NCBI RefSeq assembly: GCF_017115045.1
Contig: NZ_JABXKK010000094.1
Coordinates: 1-64,000, forward strand
Direction: 5' to 3'
DNA from: Nostoc sp. NMS8
Lineage (GTDB): Bacteria; Cyanobacteriota; Cyanobacteriia; Cyanobacteriales; Nostocaceae
DNA length: 64,000 nucleotides
Made by a program: the position numbers and the translations under genes. Below the pieces are notes generated by a model. The model was not told where the DNA came from and made no database searches. It saw only the letters and a list, made by a program, of their open reading frames with translations. Below, one piece after another: positions 46,379-55,764 of this stretch (positions are counted from its first letter, which is position 1; each line of letters opens with the position of its first letter).

Positions 46379-46456
46379 GATCCTCCCTAACCCCCTTAAA
46401 AAAGGGGGCAATAAGAGTCTTAAAGTCCCCCTTTTTAAGGGGGATTTAGGGGGATC
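46379..46456. mobile_element. MITE-like element with GATC..GGATC ends (copy 2)
   Basis: A 78-bp inverted-repeat unit starting GATCCTCCCTAACCCCC and ending GGGGGATTTAGGGGGATC. The right half is identical to that of the copy at 26222-26307. It sits between the DUF3493-like gene and the beta-helix gene terminator. No coding capacity. Confidence 0.7.
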
Positions 46457-46555
46457 ACCAAGGGTTAGATGTATACAAAAAAACTTTTCAGACATCCTAT
46501 TAGATTCTGCAAATTTTCTGTTTAAAAACCCCAAAATTAATAAAACTCATATTAT

Positions 46556-46598
46556 TTGGAAGCGCCAGACTAACCAATTATTGGTCTAGCGCTTCCAA
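46556..46598. terminator. strong hairpin between convergent genes
   Basis: TTGGAAGCGC-C-AGAC pairs with GTCT-A-GCGCTTCCAA around the loop TAACCAATTATTG; one C-A mismatch interrupts the stem. It follows the stop of the minus-strand beta-helix gene by ~17 bases and is the likely terminator for it. Confidence 0.7.
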
Positions 46599-46614
46599 TT
46601 TGCTAACTAGGCAT

Positions 46615-48306
46615 TTACTGGGCTGTTACCAAATAAGATGAAGGAATTGGTTGGGCACGTCCAGCATTGACGAGTGCCTGGTAAACAAAGGCAGCAACTT
46701 CGGCTCTAGTCGCCTGACGATTAGGATTTAGTTGCTTCACTGTGGGATAGTTGATTACTAGTTGCCGTGCAGTTGCAGCAGCAACAGGAGCGATCGCATA
46801 ATTAGGAATCTGGGCAGCATCGGTGTAAAAGGAAAGGACATTCTGATTATTTGCAGTTAAGCCCAAACCATTAGCTAAAGCAACTAACACCTGTACTCTG
46901 GGGATTTGCTGCTGTGGCTTAAAAGTGCCATCGGGATAACCAGAAACAAATTGACTCTGGTAAGCAGATTGAATTGCAGCGTAAGCCCAAAAATTGGTTG
47001 CTACATCCTTAAACTTAATGCCTGCACGTTTGACTGGTGGCGTTAAGGCTTTAGTGACAATAGTGGCGAATTGAGCGCGAGTTACAGGTTCATTGGGTTT
47101 AAAGCTGCCATCAGGAAAGCCAGCAATAATATTTTGGGAGGCTAAAGCTTCGATGTAGGTTTTTGCCCAGAAATTTGCTGGCACATCTTTAAAGGCAACA
47201 GGCCCTCCAGGGGGTACATCAACAGCTGCGGCAACAAAATCTACTGAGCCAAAAATCTTTTTCTGATCGATATCGTTGCCAACAGCAATAATTTTACCTG
47301 TTTTGGTAGCGTTGTTCACATCATAACGAGTGTTATTGCGGATCAAATTACCACCAGGATTTTCATTGGTGCCAAGATCGGGTAAAGCACTAACAGTTGC
47401 TACTACTCCATCCCGCTTATTGTTCTGAATAACATTCTTACGCAATATGGGCTTCGCTGACTCTGAGATAAAAAGACCGTCTTGGTTTTCGACAATTTGG
47501 TTTTCCACAACGAGGGGCGTAGAAGTGCCACCGATCGCAAGACCAAAACCAGTATCCTGAAATAAGTTACTCCGAATTTCTCCTTGGGCAGCTTTAGCAA
47601 TTGAAATGCCATTGCCTTTGTTTTGCACAAAGAGATTACCTTCGACTTTGGGATTGGCTGTACCCGTGACAAAAACACCCTCTCTGACACTGTTAGTAAA
47701 AGTACTGTTTTTGATGATGGGATTAGTTGATTCCACCCACACACCCGTACCCCGGCTATTTGGGTTGGTGACGGTGACACCAGTAAGAGTGGTATCTTGC
47801 TCGGCAAGGATAGTAATATCTTGTCTGGCAAAGGTACGGCTAGTGTAGAAACCTCCACCTGTTATTAATATCCCCTGACCTTTACTAGCTTCATCACCCC
47901 GCAGTGTTACCCCTGGTTTCAGCAACAGTGGGAAAGTTTCGCCACTTTCTTGGTTATAGTTACCAGGTGCTAATTGAATAACTGTACCTGCTTGGGCTTG
48001 ACTGAGAGCGAAATTGATGCTTTTGTAGGGTGTCGCTGAGGTTGTACCAGCACCAGCCCTATCTGCACCACTTGCTGGATTAACGTAAATCGCTGCGGCT
48101 GTTGCCGGAACTTGCGCTGTGAGAGTTGAGGCTATACTTTCTGGGTGAGTCGCACCAGCATTAACTTCACTCGGTAGTAGTGAACCACTAGAAACAATAA
48201 GCATTGCCGTGAGTCCGGCTCCCACGTGCAAAGTATATCTGAGATTACTGCTAGAAAAAAGGCGGAAATTTTTCGCTAGAAAAATGTGAAAACCCCGATA
48301 TTTCAT
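46615..48306 (-). CDS. secreted beta-helix (DUF1565-like) protein with SLH domains
   Basis: A 563-aa envelope protein. A signal anchor (HVGAGLTAMLIVSSGS) is followed by IYVNPASGADRAGAGTTSATPYKSINFALSQAQAGTVIQLAPGNY, the DUF1565 start, and a right-handed parallel beta-helix of ~10 turns (repeats like NPIIKNSTFTNSVREGVFVTG). The C-terminal third has three SLH repeats (FKDVPANFWAKTYIEAL..., FKDVATNFWAYAAIQSAYQ..., and a weaker one ending TRAEVAAFVYQALV). It is likely anchored to the cell wall and binds or modifies carbohydrate. A long N-terminal extension precedes the signal segment. It stands alone. Confidence 0.87.
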   Translation of the reverse strand: MKYRGFHIFLAKNFRLFSSSNLRYTLHVGAGLTAMLIVSSGSLLPSEVNAGATHPESIASTLTAQVPATAAAIYVNPASGADRAGAGTTSATPYKSINFALSQAQAGTVIQLAPGNYNQESGETFPLLLKPGVTLRGDEASKGQGILITGGGFYTSRTFARQDITILAEQDTTLTGVTVTNPNSRGTGVWVESTNPIIKNSTFTNSVREGVFVTGTANPKVEGNLFVQNKGNGISIAKAAQGEIRSNLFQDTGFGLAIGGTSTPLVVENQIVENQDGLFISESAKPILRKNVIQNNKRDGVVATVSALPDLGTNENPGGNLIRNNTRYDVNNATKTGKIIAVGNDIDQKKIFGSVDFVAAAVDVPPGGPVAFKDVPANFWAKTYIEALASQNIIAGFPDGSFKPNEPVTRAQFATIVTKALTPPVKRAGIKFKDVATNFWAYAAIQSAYQSQFVSGYPDGTFKPQQQIPRVQVLVALANGLGLTANNQNVLSFYTDAAQIPNYAIAPVAAATARQLVINYPTVKQLNPNRQATRAEVAAFVYQALVNAGRAQPIPSSYLVTAQ

Positions 48307-48504
48307 TTTTTGAGTCTGTGATGTGCTGAACTACGGTATGTTGACCAAGGTTTTACAATAGCTACAAGGCTACTATGAAACCCATGCAAAACTATACTGG
48401 ATGATTAGTACTGATTCAGCTAAATTCCTTAGATACATCACAGAACTTATACATTAGTTATATTAGACATCTTCAGAAATTAATTATACATTACGTAAAA
48501 TACT

Positions 48505-48555
48505 TGTAGAGACGTGTTAACAGCAGGACTAATCCCGCCATTAACGCGTCTCTAC
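48505..48555. repeat. 51-bp dispersed palindrome
   Basis: GTAGAGACGTGTTAA (48505-48519) is the near-perfect inverse of TTAACGCGTCTCTAC (48541-48555). Similar GTAGAGACG/CGTCTCTAC palindromes lie at 10856 and 11052. It may act as terminator for the gene at 48600-48797, which ends just before it. Confidence 0.65.
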
Positions 48556-48599
48556 ATTCTTTTTCATCAGATATCTATTGTGTGATTTAGAAAATTCTA

Positions 48600-48797
48600 T
48601 TAGTAAGCTAAAGTTTCTAAAGTTTCCCTTAAATACCTCTGTACTTGCTGTTCCAGACGAATTCCCTGTAATTGGGTATCGCGTTCTAGTTGCCAGCGCT
48701 GAAAACCGGAACTAGTGGAGATCGCGCACTTAAGGCTATACCAAATTTCAGTATCAGCAGAAAATTGGCGATCGCTAGAAGCTGGAATTTGAGCCAT
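48600..48797 (-). CDS. small hypothetical protein, 65 aa
   Basis: A 65-aa soluble protein (MAQIPASSDRQFSADTEIWYSLKCAISTSSGFQRWQLERDTQ...). The Trp/Tyr/Phe-containing middle and the helical QQVQRYLRETLETLAY tail look like a conserved cyanobacterial protein of unknown function. ATG at 48797. The next upstream gene is ~200 bases away across a repeat, so it may have its own promoter. Confidence 0.6.
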   Translation of the reverse strand: MAQIPASSDRQFSADTEIWYSLKCAISTSSGFQRWQLERDTQLQGIRLEQQVQRYLRETLETLAY

Positions 48798-48835
48798 AGT
48801 TCCTCATTCCTTTATTTTAAACTTCAACGGTAATT

Positions 48836-48960
48836 GGGTATTGGGCATTGAAAGGAGGCAGAGGGGCGGGGTGCAGGGGGCGGAGGGAAAATTTTTCTCC
48901 CTTGCTCCCTGCTCCCTTGCTTCTTTCCGGTTCCCTCATCTCCCCCTGCTTTCCTCTCTA
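48836..48960. repeat. STRR-type dispersed repeat, copy 2
   Basis: GGGCATTGAAAGGAGGCAGAGG, a G-rich core (GGGGTGCAGGGGGCGGAGG), then TTTTTCTCCCTTG and a CTCCCTG/CTCCCTT heptamer array. Same organisation as 27336-27500 and 55106-55280. Non-coding. Confidence 0.7.
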
Positions 48961-48995
48961 GCCCTTTAAAGTGAAATAATATACTTTGCGGGCTG

Positions 48996-49616
48996 CTACG
49001 AATCTGTATTTATCCTAAACAAGGATTGCAGTAATCGGGGCACGATTTGATTAACCCGCACCCCTAAAATGGTAAAGTCTTGCTTAATCTTTTCTAAAGA
49101 TAATGGTTCTATGCCAGCGAATTCTGTGTCATTAGTCACCAAAACTCGCATTACACTCACAGGTATTTGTAAAAATAGATTGCTGCCTAAAAAAGCTAAC
49201 CCTGCAAGCACTAGTGCAAGACTGCGCCATTGTGGGAGAAATTTAGCTGAATTCGCTACTAATGGAGCAATTTGGTAAAGATGCCACAATACAAAAACTG
49301 ACAATACTGCTGCTACTAATGCCAGAATACGATTTAACTTTGTATTAATTAAACAGAGAATTTTTCGCTGACTTTCAGTCAGATTTTCTGGCTTTTGGGC
49401 TATTCCTAAAAGAGCAAATATATAAAAAGGGCGACGTAACTGCATCCACAGCAGTGGGAGAACACCGATGGAGGCAACTAAGAATAGCTCCATCCAGACT
49501 GGTAAAAACGGCTCGCCTACAGACAAGAAAAATAAACAGAGTACTAAAAAAACAGGCAAAGTCGCCAATCCAGCGACATGAATCCACAAAATAGGTTCAG
49601 AGCGAAATGAATGCAT
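48996..49616 (-). CDS. low-complexity-tail membrane protein family
   Basis: A 206-aa membrane protein with four or five helices (residues ~12-33, 40-56, 97-112, 130-152). It begins MHSFRSEPILWIHVAGLATLPVFL, a start typical of a cyanobacterial family annotated as low-complexity tail membrane protein; here the usual low-complexity tail is absent or short. Function unknown. It lies 106 bases downstream of infB on the same strand and may share its transcript. Confidence 0.75.
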   Translation of the reverse strand: MHSFRSEPILWIHVAGLATLPVFLVLCLFFLSVGEPFLPVWMELFLVASIGVLPLLWMQLRRPFYIFALLGIAQKPENLTESQRKILCLINTKLNRILALVAAVLSVFVLWHLYQIAPLVANSAKFLPQWRSLALVLAGLAFLGSNLFLQIPVSVMRVLVTNDTEFAGIEPLSLEKIKQDFTILGVRVNQIVPRLLQSLFRINTDS

Positions 49617-49721
49617 ATTATAAAAAGTTGTGAGTTAAGAGTTAGGAGTTAAGAATTAGCAATCTTTAACTACTAACTCCTAATTTATTACTCCTAACTT
49701 CTAACCATTTTACCCTTAACA

Positions 49722-52700
49722 CTATCTCGTTAAGGTGAGAGTGCGGCGTTTCGTAACCATCTGATAGGATTCGATGATGTCACCTTCAACCCAATCATTG
49801 AATTTATCGATGCCGACACCGCATTCATAACCAGCGTTAACCTCACGGGCATCTTCTTTCATCCGTTTTAGGGAATCAAGGACGCCTTCAAAGATCACCT
49901 TACCGCCGCGTCGCACCCTGACTTTGCAGTTGCGAACTAGCTTGCCAGATTGAACGTAGCAACCAGCAACCGCACCACGACCGACTGGGAAGACGGCACG
50001 GACTTCGGTTTGACCCAAGGGTTCTTCCACCAACTCTGGTTCCAAAAGACCTTCCAAGGCATCTTGAATATCTTCTAGGAGTTTATAGATGACGTTGTAT
50101 TCCCGGACATCTACACCTGCTTCATCGGCGGCTTGTCTAGCGCCAGTAGCAAAGGTGGTGTTGAAGCCGATAATTACAGCGTTACTAGCAGCTGCTAAGT
50201 CGATATCTGTCTCGGTGATTTCCCCAGCAGTCGCTAACAGCATCCGAATTTGGACTTCGTTTTGCGGGATTTGCTTGAGCGCTCCCACAATGGCTTCCAC
50301 GGAACCTTGTACGTCTCCTTTCAAGATCAAGTTGAGTTCTTTCAACTCGCCTTCTTGGGCTTGAGCGGACAGGGTTGTAAGGGTAACACGTCCTTGTAAC
50401 AGGCGGGATAGGCGTTGTCTATCGGCGCGATCGCTAGCGAGTGCCCTGGCTTCTTTTTCGTTCTGGAAGACCTCGAACTCGTCGCCGGCTGCTGGCACAT
50501 CACTTAAACCTAGTACCTCGACAGCAAAAGAAGGAGAAGCAATATCTACTCTCTTGCTTCTGTCATCCACCATCGCCCGGACTTTACCGAAGGCCGAACC
50601 AGCTACTAAGATATCTCCCACATGCAGGGTGCCATTCTGAATTAGCAAGGTAGCAACTGCTCCCTTAGCCTTATCGAGATGTGCTTCAATGACAGTTCCT
50701 TTGGCGGCACGATCTGGGTTAGCAGATAGTTCTCCAACTTCTGCTACTAAGAGAATCATTTCTAAGAGCGTATCCAGATTTTCACCTCTGATAGCGCTTA
50801 CAGGAACCATGATTGTCTCACCGCCCCAGTCTTCTGCTGTCAGACCATATTGGGTTAGTTCTTGTTTAACCCGCTCTGGCTGTGCCCCTTCTTTATCAAT
50901 TTTGTTGATGGCAACAACAATTGGCACTCCCGCAGCTTGGGCGTGACTAATGGCTTCAATGGTTTGGGGACGGACACCATCATCAGCAGCCACTACCAAC
51001 ACGGCAATGTCTGTTACCCGCGCTCCTCGTGCCCGCATCGCTGTAAAAGCTTCGTGACCAGGCGTATCCAGGAAAACTATCTGCTGTGGTTTACCCTCAT
51101 GTTCGATATCCACATGGTAAGCACCAATGTGTTGAGTGATACCGCCAGCTTCGCCAGCAGCCACTTTTGTTTTGCGAATTGAGTCAAGCAGGGTTGTTTT
51201 ACCGTGGTCTACGTGACCCATAATGGTCACGACTGGCGGACGGCGGTGGAGATACTCTAGGTCTTCTGCACCGACCATTTCCGTGATTTTGCGAGCTTCT
51301 GCTTCTCGTTCGACGGTTTCAACTTCTATTTCTAGTTCTTTTCCTACCAGGGTAATTGTGGGAATATCCAGATTTTGGGTGATACTCACTGCCATACCTT
51401 TTAGGAAGAGGATTTTGACAATCTCTGTATCGGCAACGCCTAATACGTCAGACAGTTCTTGCACAGTCAACGGCCCTGTGATCGTCACTTTTTCGGGGCG
51501 ATCGCGCTTGGTCTCGGCTTCTTGGCGACGATTTTGGTGATGGTCGCGGCCAGAACCAGACCTAGAACCAGACCTAGAACCAGATTTTTTCGCTCTTGCA
51601 GTTGGGGCGCTAGCAAGGGTTGCACCTGGCATCTGTACAGGTCGAGTCGCTTTCGGTTTGGGAGGACGAGCAATGGAAAGGCTGACTTGGACTGTGGCTG
51701 GTGAGTCGATATCGTCATCATCCAGCAAATCTTCTTCAAACTCATCATCAAGGATGGGCTTGATCCGCTTGCCTTTAACGCCAGCTTTCGCCTTCTCTTT
51801 AACTTCGTCAATGATTTCCTCTTCTACCCACTTTTTGCCGCCTTTGGTCGGGCGAGGCGGACTTGGGCGTTTCAAATCGAGGAGATCCGGTGTGATTGGT
51901 TCATCACCCAAACCTTGAGATTTGCCGGCTATTCCTGACGACTGTCTGGGTGGAGTAGCGATCGGCATTGCGGCTGCTACAGATTCACTTGGGCGTGCTG
52001 GTCTGGGTCGTTGTCCCTCTCCCAGTTGTGATGGTGCAGATGGTCTATTGCCCCTTGGCTCTGGTCTGCTGGGTGCAGGGGTGGGACGACTTGTCCTTTG
52101 TGGCGCACCGACTGGGGACTGGTCTGTTGGCAGTTTCGCGACTCTCGGCTTAATTTGCTCGCGATCGCCTTCTGCGGGTCGTAGCCTTTGGTCGCGTTTG
52201 AGGATCGGTTTATCCGCCTGAGATCCCGGCTGTTCATCTACCACCTGTGCTTCTTCCGCCGCCGGTCTGGCTGGAGGAGCAACTAGTTGCGGTTTGATTG
52301 GTTTTTCCGATTTCGGTCTGGGTGCAACTGTTTTTTCCGGTTTTTGGGATGCTATTTTTTCCGGTGCTGGATTTGGATTAGGCATTTGTTCCAAGTCAGC
52401 GATCGGAGATTGGATCGGAGGTTGCTCTTTAGTCTCAGATTGAGTCCGGGGCACAGGACGAGTTGGTGCTGCCGGTTTCAGAGGTGAGACTGGTGTAGCG
52501 AAAGGCCGTGGAGGAGAGGGAGGATTAGCTTCAGACAAGGCAGCTTGGGTATTGGTAGCAAGTGACGCCTCTGGGGCGTTGGAAGAAGTAGTATTTCTCA
52601 ATATTTTGGGTTTGAGTATTTCCAAAATTTGTGGTTTGTGGGGTGCAGCAGGTCGGTTACGTCCGCCGTTCGGTGGTGAATTTGGCTTATGGCTGGTTGT

Positions 52701-52901
52701 ACCTAGTTCCTTTTTGGCTGATACATTCGTAGTTGCAAGCTTTTCTGCTGCCGCCCGGATGTTTTCTGCCTCGGACTCTGAAATCGTGCTGCTATGACTT
52801 TTGACCGAGATGCTGAGCTGCTCGCAAATTGCTAATAGCTCTTTGTTATCCAAATTCAATTCCTTTGATAATTCATAAATTCTAACTTTGCCGTTGTTCA
52901 T
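49722..52901 (-). CDS. infB: translation initiation factor IF-2
   Basis: A 1059-aa GTPase that delivers initiator tRNA to the ribosome. The N-terminal IF2_N domain (KVRIYELSKELNLDNKELLAICEQL) is followed by a long Pro/Arg/Lys/Ala-rich disordered region (about residues 60-450), a second IF2_N-like domain (TVQELSDVLGVADTEIVKILFLKG), the G domain at about residue 560 (GHVDHGKTTLLD, DTPGHEAF, NKID), then domains II-IV ending RRTLTLTR. The C-terminal half is highly conserved. The long linker is typical of cyanobacteria. It is the last main gene of the rimP-nusA-ylxR-infB cluster. Confidence 0.98.
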   Translation of the reverse strand: MNNGKVRIYELSKELNLDNKELLAICEQLSISVKSHSSTISESEAENIRAAAEKLATTNVSAKKELGTTSHKPNSPPNGGRNRPAAPHKPQILEILKPKILRNTTSSNAPEASLATNTQAALSEANPPSPPRPFATPVSPLKPAAPTRPVPRTQSETKEQPPIQSPIADLEQMPNPNPAPEKIASQKPEKTVAPRPKSEKPIKPQLVAPPARPAAEEAQVVDEQPGSQADKPILKRDQRLRPAEGDREQIKPRVAKLPTDQSPVGAPQRTSRPTPAPSRPEPRGNRPSAPSQLGEGQRPRPARPSESVAAAMPIATPPRQSSGIAGKSQGLGDEPITPDLLDLKRPSPPRPTKGGKKWVEEEIIDEVKEKAKAGVKGKRIKPILDDEFEEDLLDDDDIDSPATVQVSLSIARPPKPKATRPVQMPGATLASAPTARAKKSGSRSGSRSGSGRDHHQNRRQEAETKRDRPEKVTITGPLTVQELSDVLGVADTEIVKILFLKGMAVSITQNLDIPTITLVGKELEIEVETVEREAEARKITEMVGAEDLEYLHRRPPVVTIMGHVDHGKTTLLDSIRKTKVAAGEAGGITQHIGAYHVDIEHEGKPQQIVFLDTPGHEAFTAMRARGARVTDIAVLVVAADDGVRPQTIEAISHAQAAGVPIVVAINKIDKEGAQPERVKQELTQYGLTAEDWGGETIMVPVSAIRGENLDTLLEMILLVAEVGELSANPDRAAKGTVIEAHLDKAKGAVATLLIQNGTLHVGDILVAGSAFGKVRAMVDDRSKRVDIASPSFAVEVLGLSDVPAAGDEFEVFQNEKEARALASDRADRQRLSRLLQGRVTLTTLSAQAQEGELKELNLILKGDVQGSVEAIVGALKQIPQNEVQIRMLLATAGEITETDIDLAAASNAVIIGFNTTFATGARQAADEAGVDVREYNVIYKLLEDIQDALEGLLEPELVEEPLGQTEVRAVFPVGRGAVAGCYVQSGKLVRNCKVRVRRGGKVIFEGVLDSLKRMKEDAREVNAGYECGVGIDKFNDWVEGDIIESYQMVTKRRTLTLTR

Positions 52902-53036
52902 CCACTCTTCCCCTTTAATTTACAGTTTTAGCGGATGGTTGCCTGGTTTGCGACATCTCCATCCTTGGATTACTGTTTTTAGACTGCCGTTCAGTTTTTG
53001 CCGGTGCCTCCAATCAGGAAAGAGAGATGTTTCGGT

Positions 53037-53276
53037 TTAATAATGACATCCCCACCAGGAATGATGGTTGAGGGATACCCATAAAAACTTCTTAAATAAA
53101 AGATTTTTATAGGAACCCTTGACGCCGAACTGCGCCTGAGCGCTACCAGGTTGCCATTTTGTAGTTTCTTGTTTTGTTGATTCTGAGTCTTCCACAACAC
53201 AATCGATTACATCTTGTTCTGGGAATGTTGCTTCGTCTCTCTTTTTATGGGAGAGCCGAATGCCTTTTACACCCAT
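53037..53276 (-). CDS. possible small ORF between ylxR and infB
   Basis: A 79-codon frame starting MGVKGIRLSHKKRDEATFPEQDVIDCVVEDSE. The first ~45 residues have a charged, protein-like composition; the last part (LFKKFLWVSLNHHSWWGCHY) looks non-coding. I do not recognise it. It could be a short operon gene whose end is mutated, or just spacer. A gene is common at this position in other bacteria (L7Ae-like), but I see no such motif. Confidence 0.3.
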   Translation of the reverse strand: MGVKGIRLSHKKRDEATFPEQDVIDCVVEDSESTKQETTKWQPGSAQAQFGVKGSYKNLLFKKFLWVSLNHHSWWGCHY

Positions 53277-53382
53277 TTACTATTTTGGCACTAACCTTAA
53301 CGATCAACAGGGAGTGTCATGAAAGCGCGACTTCGGCTTTCGATACAATTCCTCTGGTGATTACGTCACAAGGTTGTTCCAA

Positions 53383-53658
53383 CTAAATTTGGTTTTGGTT
53401 TTGGGTATTAGTGCGGGCTAGACGTTGCGACAAGCTTTGGTACAGTGTTTCTGGCACTGATGCGTGTAGCGATCGCCCTAGTCGATTTTTTTTTTGAGCC
53501 GCTTGTAAGCAACTCGTTTCTGGACAAATATAGGCAGAACGCCCCATGCCCTGATCTAATTGTACCTTTCCCGATGGAAAGACGCGGACAATCCGCCAAA
53601 ACTCATCTTTTGAGCCTACTTTACGGCAACTAATACAGCGCCGATAATTTGGTTTCAT
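53383..53658 (-). CDS. ylxR: YlxR-family RNA-binding protein (DUF448)
   Basis: A 91-aa basic protein beginning MKPNYRRCISCRKVGSKDEFWRIVRV, with the family GRSAYICPETSCLQAAQKKNRLGRSL block. YlxR/RnpM proteins bind RNA; recent work on Bacillus shows it modulates RNase P. Located between nusA and infB, its canonical place, so it is probably co-transcribed with them. CRxC-like pairs (RRCISCR) suggest a metal site. Confidence 0.93.
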   Translation of the reverse strand: MKPNYRRCISCRKVGSKDEFWRIVRVFPSGKVQLDQGMGRSAYICPETSCLQAAQKKNRLGRSLHASVPETLYQSLSQRLARTNTQNQNQI

Positions 53659-53807
53659 CGGTTCTCTTACGATCTCAGCCCAGGATAATGGCAGTAAAAA
53701 GAAGTTTACTATGACTATTTTTTACCTATACCCAGCAGTTTTTGAGAAAATAATCCTTGAGACTGAGACTACAATCTACAGTATCAAAACTTTACAAAAT
53801 TAATCAA

Positions 53808-55082
53808 TTATTCATCATCGTTGTCAAAACTATCTTCCTCTTCTAATTCTTCCTGATTTTCATCCTCGAATTCTTCCTCATATTCCAGATCGTCTTCCTC
53901 TGATTGATATTTTGTTCTGACGGCTGCAAATTTGGCATCCTCTCCTGCAAAGTCGTACTTAGCTTTGTCTTTGATGTCTATTTTCCAACCAGTCAGGCGG
54001 GCTGCCAAACGGACGTTTTGTCCTTCTTTGCCGATAGCCAAACTCAATTGATCTTCAGCCACGAGTACGTGAGTTTGGCGTGATTCCGGGTCCATCAGCC
54101 GTACTTCATCTACTCGTGCTGGACTTAAGGCATTAGCAATGTATGTTGCTGGATCTGGCGACCAGCGAATTACATCTATTTTTTCACCGCGTAATTCGTT
54201 GACTACCACTTGAATTCGCGATCCCCTGGCTCCAATACAAGCGCCTACTGGGTCTACATCGCGATCAAGAGTATCAACTGCTATTTTAGTCCGGGGGCCG
54301 ACATAACGGGAGGGGGGGTTTGCCTCCCTGGCGACGGCAACAATCCTTACCACTTCATCTTCAATTTCTGGGACTTCGTTGGCAAAGAGATAAACCACCA
54401 AACCAGCATCAGCACGAGACACGAGCAACTGTGGCCCTCGTTGTTGACCTTGGGAGACTTTTTTCAGGTATACCTTGAAGGTGGCATTTGCTCGATAATT
54501 ATCGTTGGGTAGCTGTTCTCGCTTCGGTAATTCGGCTTCTACTTCTGGCTGACCAAAATTACTGGTGACTGCCAAAACCACTGATTGCCGCTCAAACCGC
54601 AGGACTCTTGCTTGCAGGACTGTTCCTTCTAAATCTTGGAACTCTTCTTGCACCATTTGGCGCTGTTGATCCCGTAATTTTTGCGCCAATACCTGCTTAG
54701 TTTGCATGGCCGCCATCCGCCCAAATTCTCCTTGGTCGGGGGTAACATCCAGTACTACAGAGTCTCCTAACTGGGCTTCGGGAGCGACTTGTTGAACTTC
54801 GTCTAGGGAAATCTGGTGGTCTGTATTATTAACTTCTTCGACAATGGTTTTGGTGGAAAGGACGCGAAAGCCTTCTCCTTCAATATCAAGTTCTACTTCA
54901 AAATTTTCAAAATAATCTTCGTCAAACTGTCTGCGCTCTAAATTTTGGGCACGACGATAACGTTCATAGCCTTTGAGTAGGGCTTCTCTAATCGCTGATT
55001 GAACTGCAAGTCGGGGTAAATTGCGATCGCGACTTATACTTTCAATTAATTCTTTTAATCCAGGTAAAGTAACCATTGACAT
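53808..55082 (-). CDS. nusA: transcription elongation/termination factor NusA
   Basis: A ~425-aa factor. The N-terminal RNAP-binding domain begins MSMVTLPGLKELIESISRDRNLPRLAVQ, followed by S1 (about 130-200), KH1 and KH2 (GACIGARGSRIQVVVNELRGEKIDVIRWS; VLVAEDQLSLAIGKEGQNVRLAARLTGWKIDI). The C-terminus is an acidic tail (DDLEYEEEFEDENQEELEEE) in place of the AR repeats of E. coli, as in other cyanobacteria. ATG 55082 follows AAGGAG with a 7-base spacer. Part of the rimP operon, with a repeat-filled ~215-base gap to rimP. Confidence 0.97.
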   Translation of the reverse strand: MSMVTLPGLKELIESISRDRNLPRLAVQSAIREALLKGYERYRRAQNLERRQFDEDYFENFEVELDIEGEGFRVLSTKTIVEEVNNTDHQISLDEVQQVAPEAQLGDSVVLDVTPDQGEFGRMAAMQTKQVLAQKLRDQQRQMVQEEFQDLEGTVLQARVLRFERQSVVLAVTSNFGQPEVEAELPKREQLPNDNYRANATFKVYLKKVSQGQQRGPQLLVSRADAGLVVYLFANEVPEIEDEVVRIVAVAREANPPSRYVGPRTKIAVDTLDRDVDPVGACIGARGSRIQVVVNELRGEKIDVIRWSPDPATYIANALSPARVDEVRLMDPESRQTHVLVAEDQLSLAIGKEGQNVRLAARLTGWKIDIKDKAKYDFAGEDAKFAAVRTKYQSEEDDLEYEEEFEDENQEELEEEDSFDNDDE

Positions 55083-55105
55083 AAGCAATCTCCTTTAAAA
55101 ATTAG

Positions 55106-55280
55106 GGACTGGGGACTGAGGACTGGGGACTGGGCATTGGGCATTGGGCATTGAAAAGAAGCAGAGGGGCAGGGTGCGGGGTGCGGAGGGGAAAATTCTT
55201 CTCCCTTGCTCCCTGCTCCCTGCTCCCTGCTCCCTTGCTTCCTTGCTTCCTGCTCCCTACTCCCTAGTCCCTAGTCCCCA
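55106..55280. repeat. STRR-type dispersed repeat, copy 3, inside the rimP-nusA spacer
   Basis: Three TGGGCAT-type heptamers run into GAAAAGAAGCAGAGG, a GC-rich core (GCAGGGTGCGGGGTGCGG), TTCTTCTCCCTTG, and at least four CTCCCTG heptamers with CTTGCTTC variants. It separates rimP and nusA, so it would be transcribed in the operon mRNA. Confidence 0.8.
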
Positions 55281-55302
55281 GCCTCTAGCCTTTAATCCTC
55301 GT

Positions 55303-55764
55303 TTATCGGCGCTCGTCTAACTGCACCTTATTAATTAGGGAACGGGGAATTTCGACTACACGACCTTTTTGGTTTAAGTAAAGTGTTGTCTCATCCCGAC
55401 GAATCAACTGACCTGTCCACTCTTGTTGTCCGTCGTAGGGGGGCGTTGTGGAAATAATGACAGGAAATCCTTTAAAGGAAATAAACTCCCTGTCTGTTAC
55501 CAATTGCCGCGAAATACCAGGACTAGACACTTCCAAGACATATTTATCTGGAACGATTTCCGCAGCATCTAAGGAGGCTTCTAAAGCACGGCTCATCCTT
55601 TCACAATCGTTCAACCCAGTGTCTTGTTCGGGGTTACGAATATCTACCCGCAACACTGGGGGACTTTGGTTGGTGTGAAAAACCACTCCAACCACTTCTA
55701 ATCCCAGTCCTTCTGCTACTGGTGTCGCCAAATCAATAATTTGTGGAACTAAAGGATGAGCCAT
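55303..55764 (-). CDS. rimP: ribosome maturation factor RimP
   Basis: A 153-aa protein needed for 30S maturation. MAHPLVPQIIDLATPVAEGLGLEVVGVVFHTNQSPPVLRVDIRN and SRALEASLDAAEIVPDKYVLEVSSPGISRQLVTDREFISFKGFPV carry the two RimP domains; the LEVSSPGxxRxL motif is diagnostic. The frame extends upstream to 55845, but ATG 55764 gives the family-normal N-terminus. First gene of the rimP-nusA-ylxR-infB cluster. Confidence 0.96.
   Translation of the reverse strand: MAHPLVPQIIDLATPVAEGLGLEVVGVVFHTNQSPPVLRVDIRNPEQDTGLNDCERMSRALEASLDAAEIVPDKYVLEVSSPGISRQLVTDREFISFKGFPVIISTTPPYDGQQEWTGQLIRRDETTLYLNQKGRVVEIPRSLINKVQLDERR

Noticed and set aside
49722..52901. Many plus-strand and alternative frames over infB
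   Set aside because: They are antisense or shifted frames of a clearly conserved IF-2 gene and show no family motif.
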